The position numbers and the translations under genes are program-made. Shown piece after piece: positions 45,344 to 57,288 of a stretch of DNA of 64,000 nt. The notes under the pieces were generated by a model. That model searched no databases. It was not told the DNA's origin and saw nothing but the letters and a program-made list of their open reading frames with translations. Within the stretch, counting starts at the first letter, position 1; every line of letters starts with the position of its first letter. The stretch comes from Ampullaceana balthica (Eukaryota > Mollusca > Gastropoda > Lymnaeidae): NCBI GenBank assembly GCA_944989445.1, contig CALYLW010000044.1, forward strand, positions 969,501-1,033,500. Reading direction: 5' to 3'.

Positions 45344-46521
45344 ATGGCATAGAATTCCCAAGTTTCGTTTGGTGCCTTAATGATTTTTACAGCGAATGAT
45401 TTCGCCGTAATATTTTAAAGTAAGTTCATCCATAAATAACAACAAGACTCTACGTATTCGTATTTGATTAACGGACAGAGTAGTTGATCCACACGTTATC
45501 GAAGCCTTTTTTTAAAAATAAATATTCTAAACATACATACATTTTTTGTAAATAATAAAGCAAATAATTTCTATTTTTTCCTAACAAATTTGAGGAATTT
45601 CATAAAACTGTTGACTTTTTTTAATATGAAGGTTAGGAAGAAAGAATATTCGATAATTTTTTAGTTGTGGTTTAGAGTAAGGGCAATAATAATGAAATAG
45701 TTTCTTGAAACTAGTTGTACATTGTAATGGGAGATTTCATTGAGGGCTTTCAATGGGTTACCCATGTATTGGTTACCGGTGTGAATTACTACTTACTCTA
45801 TCGTCACATTATTTCTATTTTATTTATTTTCAAAGGCATTAAAATGCCAACTGTCATAATAAAGCAATGCCAAAATCAACTTTCCCTTAAGGGCATCAAC
45901 ACTGCTAAAGCACCTAAATGACGTCATTTATACAGCCCCCGTTATCATTCATAAAAATACTTTAAATAACACAACTATTTATTTTTTCTTCAACATATTA
46001 AAAGTATCCCTAGTTCTAAAGTACTTTAAGAACATCACCAATTCCACAGCTCGTATCAACTTCTCCTCAGAACAGAGAGTGCACCAAATATGAAGCATGT
46101 GTCGAGCAACGTTTAGCCCAATCGATAACTTTCAACCACCTATAAATAACAAATTTGTGCTGTGTGCGGGACGTGTAGATGGCAACATAAGACACAATGT
46201 GGTAACGTTTGAGCGGATATGTAACAGTAAATGTTAGACCAGAACTGATAAACAATTGCCGGCATAGGATAAGAAACATGTCAAATAAACAATGGAAAGT
46301 AGACATTCGATTAAGGGTTGTTTTTGTTTTTTTAATATCTAAATTGTTATTTTCTCCTTCAAACAAGCATTGTAAAGCATAATATTTAACAGGAGACAAG
46401 TACTCATGTTTGTTTATTACATATACATTTACAAGGTATTAGGTATGCTTAGTTTGAATACGGTGCTCAACTTAGATACACATTAGCAGCTAACCTAATG
46501 AAATAAACATCTGTGGAAACC
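45344..46521. other. anonymous sequence
   Basis: Frames at 45715-45921 (+) and 46067-46399 (-, 110 codons) have no recognised family. The area is AT-rich. Confidence 0.4.
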
Positions 46522-46529
46522 ATGTAAGT

Positions 46530-46830
46530 CGGTGCTACTCAAAGTGGTGGTCCGCGGACCGGTGACGGTCCGTGGGCAATCCGCCGCCAGTCCGCAGAAG
46601 TTATCAAGAAAGGACAGAAAAATATGATTATAATCCTCCATTTGCAACGATTGATACTAACCCTATAGAATATGTCAATTTTTCGTCAATAAGCACATAA
46701 AATGAAACAAATAAATGAAAATACATTACATTTTGCTACCACGTCAGTACAGGTAAAATAGTGCACCGGCCCCTGGAGCTATGGACAAATTCCTGCCGGT
46801 CCGCAATACTAAAACGTTTGAGAAGCCTCG
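46530..46830. mobile_element. non-autonomous hAT-type element, 301 bp
   Basis: An 8-bp duplication ATGTAAGT (46522-46529 and 46831-46838) flanks the element. Its ends are imperfect inverted repeats: CGGTGCTACTCAAAG on the left and, reading inward from the right, CGAGGCTTCTCAAAC. Both run toward a GCGGACCGG block. An 8-bp duplication and a CTTCTCAAA plus GGTCCGCGGACC terminal style are classical for hAT transposons. The terminal A of the usual CAG is mutated on the left. It is non-coding. Confidence 0.85.
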
Positions 46831-46838
46831 ATGTAAGT

Positions 46839-47670
46839 TATCAATAGATTTTTTGAAAATGTTTTATTTAAACAGGGTATGAGTAGGCCGTCCTCAACGA
46901 ACAAATAGACTAAAACAAATAAAACTATTCAATGAAAATGAAAATTAAATTATTTAAATTTAAAACATCAGGCTTGTTACAATATGGACTCTGCTTGCTA
47001 TATCTTAAAATTATTGTTGGCTGTAGAGTGACTGGTTATTTGTTGCGTGTTGGTAAATCCTGATAAAAAACGTTAAACGTTAATAAACAGTCCACAGTAG
47101 TTATAGTTTTTGGCTTACCAATTTAATATAGTAGACTAGGGGGAATAACTCAATATATTTTAAATGTTCCACTTCCATAGTGCGTTATTACTTAAAGTCT
47201 TGTGGTTACGCCCCTTTTTGTTATGTAGACCACAAATTGTAGTATTTATAGTAGTATCTACTATTTCTGCGTTTTATGGTGCATAAGTACTTCATCAAAA
47301 ATGTAAGAGTAACCTATGTATGTATTATTTATATTTAATTCCAGCACATATTTGTGTAAATTGCATTGCATCAACTATGTAAACCATGGCAAATGTTAAA
47401 ATTCCGTGCATTCTATTGGAAAAGGTTAGATATATTTTTTTTTAAATTATTTTTTTAACGGCTAGCAAAACGAAACTGAGTCAAAAGCGTTAACAGGCGG
47501 TTTCCTTCGATCATCTTACGGTTAACCTCACTACATGATTGGTTGCTTGTGTTGTATCAGCTCATAGCCGACTCGGTTATATTAATGTTTCCCCGTGAAA
47601 GGCATCGAGAACAAGTCGCATGCATTGGCATTTGCTGGGATCAATTAAATGAAGGGAGGGAGTTTATCTA
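46839..47670. other. anonymous AT-rich sequence
   Basis: No gene or repeat is recognised. Confidence 0.4.
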
Positions 47671-48303
47671 GCCATGATGGTCATCGCATGTCACCATCCT
47701 CATGCCTCTGAGAACCTCAACAGTTAGTCCCCCGAGACCATGCCCTGTGCCTTCCTTCTAGACATGATGGTCATCGCGTGTCACCATCCTCATGCCTCTG
47801 AGAACCTGAACAGTTAGTCCCCCGAGACCATGCCCTGTGCCTTCCTTCTAGACATGATGGTTTTCGCGTGTCACCATCCTCATGCCTCTGAGAACCTCAA
47901 CAGTTAGTCCCCCGAGACCATGCCCTGTGCCTTCCTTCTAGACATGATGGTCATCGCGTGTCACCATCCTCATGCCTCTGAGAACCTGAACAGTTAGTCC
48001 CCCGAGACCATGCCCTGTGCCTTCCTTCTAGACATGATGGTCATCGCGTGTCACCATCCTCATGCCTCTGAGAACCTCAACAGTTAGTCCCCCGAGACCA
48101 TGCCCTGTGCCTTCCTTCTAGACATGATGGTCATCGCGTGTCACCATCCTCATGCCTCTGAGAACCTGAACAGTTAGTCCCCCGAGACCATGCCCTGTGC
48201 CTTCCTTCTAGACATGATGGTCATCGCGTGTCACCATCCTCATGCCTCTGAGAACCTGAACAGTTAGTCCCCTGAGGCCATGGCCTGTACCTTCCTTCTA
48301 ATT
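47671..48303. repeat. 90-bp minisatellite, 7 units
   Basis: CATGATGGTCATCGCGTGTC recurs every 90 bp (47671, 47761, 47851, 47941, 48031, 48121, 48211). The tract AGAACCTSAACAG alternates C,G,C,G,C,G,G between units, so the working unit is a 180-bp dimer. Confidence 0.96.
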
Positions 48304-48650
48304 CTAGACAAAACATTCACATGATTGGCGAAGAGTTACACGTATTAGCTGAATCTTTTATGCGTGATTATTACTCAGGTTATAGAAAAGTATAAAGGAT
48401 AAGCCCCTTACAACTAACAACCAATTGTTTTTATAGAGTTGTTTACGTGGTGTGTTAAGTCTCATTTTTTAAACAATATCATCTTGCCTTATCTTACTTG
48501 AAGTTAGAATATATAAATTTCAATATAACTTCCGATTTGCCAGTTTTGTTGAAAATATGGCCATTTATAATAAATCATACATCACAGAATAGGATTAAAC
48601 ATGAACCATTAAAACAAATCGTTAGTAATGACAAGGTATTTCAAGTTTCT
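48304..48650. other. anonymous sequence
   Basis: Nothing is recognised between the 90-bp and 35-bp arrays. Confidence 0.4.
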
Positions 48651-49774
48651 ACTTGGATGTCTTCAGCTATACGGTTAGTGCTACGACTTGGATGTATTCA
48701 GTTATACGTTTAGTGCTACGACTTGGATGTATTCAGTTATATGGTTAGTGCTACGACTTGGATGTATTCAGTTATATGGTTAGTGCTACGACTTGGATGT
48801 ATTCAGTTATACGGTTAGTGCTACGACTTGGATGTTTTCAGTTATACGGTTAGTGCTACGACTTGGATGTATTCAGTTATACGGTTAGTGCTACGACTTG
48901 GATGTATTCAGTTATATGGTTAGTGCTACGACTTGGATGTATTCAGTTATACGTTTAGTGCTACGACTTGGATGTATTCAGTTATACGTTTAGTGCTACG
49001 AATTGGATGTATTCAGTTATATGGTTAGTGCTACGACTTGGATGTATTCAGTTATACGGTTAGTGCTACGACTTGGATGTATTCAGTTATACGGTTAGTG
49101 CTACGACTTGGATGTATTCAGTTATACGGTTAGTGCTACGACTTGGATGTATTCAGTTATACGGTTAGTGCTACGACTTGGATGTTTTTCAGTTATACGG
49201 TTAGTGCTACGACTTGGATGTATTCAGTTATACGGTTAGTGCTACGACTTGGATGTATTCAGTTATACGGTTAGTGCTACGACTTGGATGTATTCAGTTA
49301 TATGGTTAGTGCTACGACTTGGATGTATTCAGTTATATGGTTAGTGCTACGACTTGGATGTATTCAGTTATACGTTTAGTGCTACGACTTGGATGTATTC
49401 AGTTATACGTTTAGTGCTACGAATTGGATGTATTCAGTTATATGGTTAGTGCTACGACTTGGATGTATTCAGTTATACGGTTAGTGCTACGACTTGGATG
49501 TATTCAGTTATACGGTTAGTGCTACGACTTGGATGTATTCAGTTATACGGTTAGTGCTACGACTTGGATGTATTCAGTTATACGGTTAGTGCTACGACTT
49601 GGATGTATTCAGTTATATGGTTAGTGCTACGACTTGGATGTATTCAGTTATACGGTTAGTGCTACGACTTGGATTTTTTCAGTTATACGTTTAGTGCTAC
49701 GACTTGGATGTTTTCAGTTATACGTTTAGTGCTACGACTTGGATGTTTTCAGTTATACGTTTAGTGCTACGACT
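48651..49774. repeat. 35-bp satellite array, about 32 units
   Basis: ACTTGGATGTATTCAGTTAT followed by AYGKTTAGTGCTACG repeats throughout. The rare variant CGAATTGG is seen twice, 421 bp apart (49001 and 49422). That is 12 units plus the one extra T present in the unit near 49183, and the surrounding variants match, so a 12-unit block was duplicated. Confidence 0.96.
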
Positions 49775-50237
49775 AAACACAAACCACAACTTTCAGAGAG
49801 TTTAGAACCAGAAGCATGCAAGAGCCCAATAGCACCCCAGGGGTGCTTTAGTTATACTGGGAATTTCCCGATCTGTCAAGGACTGGGTCTCGCGGTCATG
49901 CGTGCCCTAATTCCAATTTTATTCCGTAATACTAGTTTTTTTAAAATAAAATAACAGTGTAATCAAATTCACATTTATACTTGCGCTTGGTATTTTCGTA
50001 GCTTATTAAACAATGGAGTTGGTGTACTGTGTAAAAACTGCCTTTATTCGCTTTTCTACTCACTAAGTACTAGTAACCTGTTCATGAAACCATTTGCAAG
50101 GAAAGCCCGCACACCGCTCACAGAGCTCGTTTAAACACTAGAGAAAATCATGAGGGTTCTTATAGAAAAAGTATTAAATAAACATATCTACTGATAAATG
50201 TCTATTGTTAAAATAATAACTCAACAAAACAGCTTCT
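49775..50237. other. anonymous sequence
   Basis: No gene is recognised; a 71-codon frame from 49739 starts inside the array. Confidence 0.4.
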
Positions 50238-50357
50238 TACAATGTCATGCCAGATAGCACAGTTAGCAATATAGTAATACAATGTCATGTCAGATAGCAC
50301 AGTTATAAATATAGTAATACAATGTCATGTCAGATAGCACAGTTAGAAATATAGTAA
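50238..50357. repeat. 40-bp minisatellite, 3 units
   Basis: ACAATGTCATGYCAGATAGC plus ACAGTTARMAATATAGTAAT is present three times. Confidence 0.92.
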
Positions 50358-51188
50358 AAAAATACAACTGCTCCGTAAGCCTAAATATGTTTTTTTTAAA
50401 TCGAATGTCCCTACAAATCAATGTAACATTTTTAATAATGTCCCTTTTAGGACTGAGGGTCTCTGAAATTGTACTAATACCTCAATGTTTTAACATTTAG
50501 AAAAGTCTTGACAGAAAAACTAGGTCCCCTCATTACTTCTCGAGATGCCATGGCGAGCGAATTGTGACTTTATGGCAATAAACCCATCTGAGCTTCGAGA
50601 GGCGGGATGAGACTGAATTAAAAAGTCTGCTTGTTATCTACAAGAAGGAGTTCTTTCAAGTATAAGGGAAAATATCAGCTCCCATTTTTCCGCTTGCAAT
50701 TTTTTGAGGCACAATGGGGTAGGTTCTTTTTGTTGTCACCTTTAATGACATTTGCGATGTCGGTGGTGATAGACAAATGATTCTTCACCGGAAGTTACTT
50801 TCTTCAAAATGGTGAGTAGCGAGTTTTTATAGGATTAACAACATAAAGAGGAACATACTTTATTAAATCAGTCATTCTGTAAGACTTTGACACAAACAAC
50901 TTAAGTCTTTTGATTGTTGTTTTTTTCCAAGAAAGGCTAAACAAATGTAATTCCCTAATATGCACGCGTCAAAAATGTAAAGACGAACATATGCCCCATT
51001 CTTGTTCAGTTCACTGGAATGTATTGAAAGCTTCTACTGCATAATGGCTAATAATGGCCTTTTACTTGCAGTCAAGTCACACTCTCAACTGTTTTACGTA
51101 TTGTATAAGGAACATTGAATATCTTATAATATATACATGTTTCTCATGTGAATGAATCTCTTTCACCGATAAGCAACAATTTCTATAC
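50358..51188. other. anonymous sequence
   Basis: Apart from the possible first exon at 50787-50817, nothing is recognised. Confidence 0.4.
50787..50817 (+). promoter_or_regulatory. possible first exon: ETS site, pyrimidine start, ATG and splice donor
   Basis: ACCGGAAGT (ETS consensus) at 50787-50795 is followed by CTTTCTTC at 50798-50805, then AAA, ATG (50809-50811) and GTGAGT (50812-50817). Ribosomal-protein genes often have a C-pyrimidine transcription start, a very short leader and a first exon ending at or just after ATG. The first acceptor-like site downstream (CTTGCAG ending at 51071) would give Met-Ser-Ser-His, but the following codons resemble no ribosomal protein I know. Speculative. 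Confidence 0.2.
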
Positions 51189-51441
51189 CGGTCCACCTGA
51201 CACAATGTAATAGTATTGTTGCTTATTAAACAACCACGAAGTTGGTGATCTGTGTAACAACACGGTCCACCTGACAAAATGTAATAGTATTGTAGTTGGT
51301 GATCTGTGTAACAACACAGTCCACCTGACACAATGTAATAGTATTGTAGTTGGTGATCTGTGTAACAACACGGTCCACCTGACAAAATGTAATAGTATTG
51401 TAGTTGGTGATCTGTGTAACAACACGGTCCACCTGACAACA
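51189..51441. repeat. about 54-bp minisatellite, 4 units
   Basis: GTTGGTGATCTGTGTAACAA, CACGGTCCACCTGACA and AAATGTAATAGTATTGTA repeat. The left-most unit is interrupted by TTGCTTATTAAACAACCACG. Minus-strand frames of 85-121 codons are by-products. Confidence 0.9.
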
Positions 51442-52207
51442 TTCACCCACCAGGACATTGTGCCCACAGCTGACAAAGTTCATACAATCTGGTCACGCTT
51501 TCAAACATTATTAAAATAAACATGACTGTTAGTTGTGAAGCTTTGTATAAATAGAGATGACCTCATTTATGTTTGTGCACCAGTAAAAATCGATAAGCCT
51601 TTATGCAACAGATGATCGGAGTGATAATATAGTTTAATAAAAATGCTGTGAATATTTCAAATTCTTAACAAATGCATAAATTACAAAAGAACTTTTAAAT
51701 AAAAAATTATTCTTTCCAATAACTCCATAACAAAAATTTTGAAGATACAATTTGTCCCATCCTAATGAATATTTTTATTCAAAATTTTTTTTTACTTTAA
51801 TAAACAATTTTTTTTAAAATTAATTTTAATTGTTTTAAATCGTATATGCTTTGATTTGGATATTTTTCATATTTATTTTAATATGCTATTACGGGCCTTT
51901 GAAGAGTGGAACGTTGCATGGATACACATTACCTCAAAAGGCAGATAAAATGAATTTCGTCGAAATTTGTTTCAAAATTAATTATAATTATTAATTATAT
52001 ATAATTAAAAATAACTAATCATTTAACATAGCTATTTATTTCTAATTTTTAAATGTTGGAATATCTTTGCTTAGTCACACGAAAGCATGAGTATTTAAAG
52101 TTGTAATATTAGTGAGGGACCGTGCGTAATACATTCGCTTAGATTGCACCTCAAGCTGAAAATTATATATTTAGGTGGGTTAAACATTTCAAATTACTTA
52201 AAAACAA
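51442..52207. other. very AT-rich sequence
   Basis: 51640-52060 is dominated by A/T runs and ATTAATTATA-type palindromes. No gene is seen. Confidence 0.5.
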
Positions 52208-52397
52208 AGTATAACTTATAACTAGATAAGACTTGCCCATCAGTAACAGATGTATAACTAGATAAGACTTGGCCATCAGTAACAGATGTATAACTATATA
52301 AGACTTGGCCATCAGTAACAGATGTATAACTAGATAAGACTTGGCCATCAGTAACAGATGTATAACTAGATCAGACTTGCCCATCAGTAACAGATGC
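52208..52397. repeat. 36-bp minisatellite, 5 units
   Basis: ACTTGGCCATCAGTAACAGA plus TGTATAACTAGATAAG repeats five times with few changes. Confidence 0.93.
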
Positions 52398-53536
52398 TAT
52401 TATTCAAATCTTGATTGTTTAAGAGATGCTACTAGGGATGCCGTATGTTAGATACATTTCGGAAGATGAAGGCAGCGAAGACCTTGCTACGGAAAAGGAT
52501 CTAGAAGAGACCTACACGTTGAAAGGAAGGCTAATATCAAATCGAGGAAGCAGATGTAGTAGCATGCCAGGAGGAAAAGGTGTAGTGTAACCAATGACAA
52601 CAGAGAGCCCGGGTTTAGTCATCGGCTGAATTAATGGCTGCTATACAAACATGGCAATAGACTCGGACACATGGTTCTTGGAATAATTACTACAACAAAA
52701 ATATATTAAAAATCTGGAAAACGGATCCGGGTATATGTTGTTATTAAAAACAAAACAACAGGCTGTGGTTCTACAAACATTTATAAAGCGTATTTTTGTC
52801 TTAATGAAATTAGCGCTGTAAAAGTTTTCTCATAATTATTTACAATAGGATGGTATAGGTTTATAATTGTTCATATTTTAAAGAGTAATTCAAAAATAGC
52901 AAAAGTAAAACTTTCCATATTTTTAAAAATCTTCATTATACTGTAGGCATAATTAATATTGAGTTTTATTTTAAAATAAATTCAAAACAAACACACACAC
53001 ACACAAAGCGAAGTAAAGTTCATTTTAAAAATAAAAACGAATTCTAAGAGGACAAATGAAGAAGAAAAACAATGAGCCGATCGGACAAATAAATGGATTC
53101 ATTCAATTGTTACTATTAGGAATTAGCGTCGGGTTGCGAAAACTCAGAATAAATCTCAATGTATATACTTGAAAAGCATTAATCCAGGAAGGTAGCTGAC
53201 TCACTAATTTAAAGATCTACAATTGTTCTACAAGGCAAGCATAACGTTGCATAGAGCTTATTAGGCTGTCGTGAAATATTAATGCTGTCCTAAGAGACAC
53301 GACCAGTCAGATAAAGTCATCTTACTGCTTCCTGGAGATATGGATGTAGGAGACAGCAATGTAGGTTATTACAATATTTAGTTGTTTTCCTTTCGTCCCG
53401 GAAACGTTTTCAAGTACTACAAGTTGAAGAGACTAGAAATGTTGCATTTTAAACAATTCAAAGCCATATCTAAGATGGGCACATGACGAAATACATACAA
53501 CTATTGCTCCAATTCTGTTGTAAATAGAACTTTGGT
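52398..53536. other. anonymous sequence
   Basis: No gene is recognised. A short CA tract is at about 52989-53004. Confidence 0.4.
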
Positions 53537-53544
53537 TCGTAGAT

Positions 53545-54431
53545 CAGGGTTGCCAGATTGTAATTTGGGTAAAAGGCCAAACTGACTGCCAAAAAAGGCC
53601 AAACTTATGTTATATGAAAAATGTCAACAAAAATGACGTCACGCACCTAGGGGGTGGGAGGGGTCACAGATTTATGGCGAAGGGGAGGGTGCTTTTAAGA
53701 ACTGTGACGTCATATAGGAAAGGGTCTAGCTCTTGATTACGTGTGACGAGTGGTGGGGGGGGGGTGAAAATACATTGAAAATCTGCCAAAATCACGTGAC
53801 GTCATTTATGGACGGCTCATAACGGCTGAAAATTATTTAACTATTTAAAATGAAGGTAGAACCAGGAGAAAAGGGATAATAAATGTGTAAATGCTCGTAT
53901 GTATGGTTGTACTCACAAAATAAATAGACTATGATACTAACATAAAAATTTGAAAGAAAATCTTCAGGTCATCCTTTTGCTCTAGACTGCTATTTGCAGT
54001 ATTATTATAAACTTTATCAGATGTCAAGTCATCAAGCATTCTTGGTGAAATGAGAAAGTCCTCACTGCATTTATTTGTAAACAAAAGCTCAGCCCTGACT
54101 CTAACAATAGCGTCTAAAAGTGTGAGCTGCATTCAATATCTGGCTTTTTCTTAATAGCCTTTTCGTTACAAATTTTAATTTCTAACATACACGTAAGCTA
54201 TTCAAAAATAGAAAATAATTAATAAGGTTATTGACTTATTGGCATTTTTTTTTGTTGTTGTTGTGATGAACATTATTTTTTATATTTATTTTTTATATAT
54301 TTTTTATATATATATATTTATTTTTTTAAGAAAAAGGCCAAAAGGCCAAAAAAATTTTTTGGGGCCAAACCCTCTTAAAAAATGCCAAATTTTGAGAATT
54401 TGGCCTTAAAAAGGCCAATATGGCAACCCTG
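53545..54431. mobile_element. hAT-type DNA transposon derivative, 887 bp
   Basis: The element has perfect 11-bp terminal inverted repeats CAGGGTTGCCA / TGGCAACCCTG. It is flanked by a perfect 8-bp duplication TCGTAGAT at 53537-53544 and 54432-54439. Subterminal AAGGCCAAA/TTTGGCC motifs recur at both ends, as transposase-binding repeats often do. Both features fit hAT. It is too short for a full transposase; only a 67-codon remnant may be present. It is probably an internal-deletion derivative. Confidence 0.93.
53929..54132 (-). pseudogene. possible hAT transposase C-terminal remnant
   Basis: A 67-codon frame lies inside the hAT element. Its middle (VRAELLFTNKCSEDFLIS) has the look of the C-terminal region of animal hAT transposases, where hydrophobic helices and a Cys-containing stretch precede the end. 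This is a visual impression only, and no catalytic residue is covered. The location inside the element is the main support. Confidence 0.3.
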
Positions 54432-54439
54432 TCGTAGAT

Positions 54440-55603
54440 CGATTTTATTTTTTAACAAATTTAAACAAAAAATATTATAATCTGATCAAAACATATGACC
54501 GGAAATACAAAATAAAACCGATGCAGCGAGTGTAGACAGAAGAGGTACAGCGAAATGTAGTGTAAGCAACAAACTAAAATATAATAAATTAAGTCCTCAG
54601 ATTATAATATTGCATGCTTTTTTAACACTACTGCCAAGACTTCAGTCTATATTTTTGTCACGATCATTCAATAAGCCAGTCAATGGTTGTCACACGATGC
54701 CATTTTCTAAAACGTATTTTAGCTCGTCGTTAATGGTGAAACAACAACCCATGCAGCAAGCATTCATAAAGACACCTCACAATGAGTTTGGACAATTATT
54801 GATGCGAACCACAAGATAAAGCCAAGGAGTCATATGAAAACTATGCGAAGCGAGTTTTGATTCATTCTCCTGTTCATGGGTGATTACGGGGAATCGCGAT
54901 TACGATGAGGAAGAAATGACCAAACTCATTACAAATTATTACACAGCACACCTTATAGGTACTTTATATTTAGAAAAGGATAACGGGGTGCCGAGTCTAA
55001 TAACTTCAATTATTAACATCACCCAATGTCAATGATGTTCCATGGCTCTATGGTAAGTATACTAAATACCGCCTTACGACTCAAGTTTTTAGTAATGTAA
55101 CTTGTTCTAGAAATCTATCATGTTAAATCAACTTCACATACGCTGCCTGTTAACGTAATTCTGCTTCCTCACTTGGCAGTAATAACCTTCTGCTTTAAAC
55201 GGGCGTGACATTCCCCCTCCCAGGCCCCGTACGTTAGGTAAATGTTTTAGTAAACAAGAACTGTCGGCCAACGTATATAGTGAGAGGCTTTGGCAATTTT
55301 CAAAGGTAAGTCATACCAGGTATTTGACGAATTATCTAAAAATAGCCCAGACAATCTAAACAAATGGTTCCCAAAGGAGAAGGTGTGCACTTTGAACAGT
55401 GGAGGTCCCTTGTGGGTGGCGTTGGACAGAAGTCGAGTGCAGCGCTGTCAATAAATTTTGTCTAAATGTAACCAGTTGATAAAGTTTATATTTTGGATAC
55501 CTCGGAGATTTCGCACTCGTATTACTATATTAGGTATCTTCGGATCCGCCGGTGTGCTTAATTAATACTAGTGATTAAATGTGTGGAGCGTCTTGCTTGG
55601 CGG
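54440..55603. other. anonymous sequence
   Basis: A 69-codon plus-strand frame (54610-54819) has no family I recognise. No other feature is seen. Confidence 0.4.
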
Positions 55604-56550
55604 CAGGGGCGTAGCTTCGGTTGGTGTCATTAGTACAATATCACAGTGTCATTCCCACCTACCCCAAGGATCTCTTGCTGTTAAATAAGAATTATTGCAC
55701 AGTATGATGATGACAAGAACAAGTTATATCAAATGCAATTGGCTGAAACACTTAACAGCGTAAAGTAATATTACATTTTGTACACCAATTAAAATTGTAA
55801 TCTTTTCTATTTTTCTGATCTCCAAAGCTGCAAGCCTAACAGTCACTTCATCAAAGTGGAAATCCTTCACTCTATTACTTTCAATAGATATTCCAGTCAC
55901 ATATCAACACAATGAGTGTCCTGTGGTGGCTCGCAAATAGTCATACTTTTTTTAAAACAAAAAATATCTGGTCACATTACGTATTAGATAGTAAGAAATC
56001 ATTGAATATTTATCGACAGTATTGGAAGAGATTCTAGACAGTTCCATTCCGCTATGAATTTGAAAACGTCAAATAAACCTGTCTAAGACTCAGTGAAATT
56101 TAACATCAGCCGCCTTTATGTCTTGTCTAAACCTTGATATTTCTTTTAACGGCTTATTTTCGTATAACTCATAGAAAGAGCTTCGCCTTAGACCCGGTAC
56201 CAATAAGAACAATAGCACGCCTCTCTTAATTGTTCACGTGACATTTACTTCTTAATTCTTAATTTTCTATGTACATGAATTCAAATTTGGTCCCAGAATG
56301 AAAATGCTTTTACAATGACAAATTCCATGAAGTGGCAGCGCTTATCATGCTGAAACAATATAACAGTATACACCAGCTTGGTCACACATTGTCGGCTCAG
56401 CTTACACACCAAAGTTTGGATGTTGAGACTGCACAATCGATACACATTAAAAGCTGTACGATTTCTAAATGATGAGTTGACAAACCATGCACGACCGCAG
56501 TGTTTTCACTCCATTTAGCATCATTTATTTAGAACCACCGCTATGCTAGC

Positions 56551-56621
56551 CGGTGTAGCTTTTTCGGTGTAGCTTTTTCGGTGTAGCTTTTTCGGTGTAG
56601 CTTTTTCGGTGTAGCTTTTTC
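56551..56621. repeat. 14-bp minisatellite, 5 units
   Basis: CGGTGTAGCTTTTT is repeated five times. Confidence 0.95.
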
Positions 56622-56700
56622 AGATTTGGCATTAAAAATGAGTAAGATGTTATTTCGTTAACCCTAAAGATGGGATTACGTTATGTGATGTTTTCATCTA

Positions 56701-56973
56701 GGGGACGCGGTGGTCGAGTGGCAGCGCACTGGACTGTCGTACCGATGGTCACGGGTTCGAATCCGCAAGGTTTTGTTCCCGGGGCCTAGGGCGTCCCTGA
56801 GTCACCCCGCTCTGAATGGGTACCTAACACTACATAGTGTTAGGCGGCTGGGTAATGCGTGGAACCCACAAAGCCGTGGCCTGTGAATGCTGCATCACTT
56901 GCCAACAGATCATCTGTCATGGTCTGTGGACGCAACTATCTTCTGCATAGAAGGAGCGTCTGTATAGATAAGA
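56701..56973 (+). mobile_element. tRNA-derived SINE, copy 2 (intact A and B boxes)
   Basis: It has an A box TGGTCGAGTGG at 56711-56721 and a perfect B box GGTTCGAATCC at 56754-56764, spaced as in a tRNA. The body matches 9014-9278 and the tail is GATAAGAT. It differs from copy 1 by an extra TACATAGTGT segment in the middle. The flanks show only an imperfect duplication (GATGTTTTCATCTA versus GATGTGTTGCATGTA). The internal RNA polymerase III promoter looks intact. Confidence 0.88.
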
Positions 56974-57288
56974 TGTGTTGCATGTAATGGGAGGGCTACA
57001 TTGAATGTATGAATTTGGTATCAATTATCAGCTGTATATCTCAGAATTTAGATAGAGCTTCTAGTCAATAAGACAGTTTAGAACACTGTAATTTGCGTTA
57101 TATCATGGTACTACTGGTGCAATAAAAATATTGTTGTTTTACCTACGTAAAGTGTCACCCAGTGTTGTACGCACCAACCTATGACTTTAACATTTGGATT
57201 TTTTTACACCAGTGGGAACACGTGACCGGCTATCAGTATCAACAACTGAGGTCTGCAACCCCGTACCTCCTTATGGCTACGCCACTGC

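Larger units (their letters stand above)
55604..57288. mobile_element. possible degraded DNA transposon with SINE inside
   Basis: CAGGGGCGTAGC at 55604-55615 and GCTACGCCACTG at 57277-57288 form an 11-of-12 inverted pair of a type common at ends of animal DNA transposons. No target duplication is found and the interior has no transposase frame. The pair could also belong to two separate elements. Confidence 0.3.
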
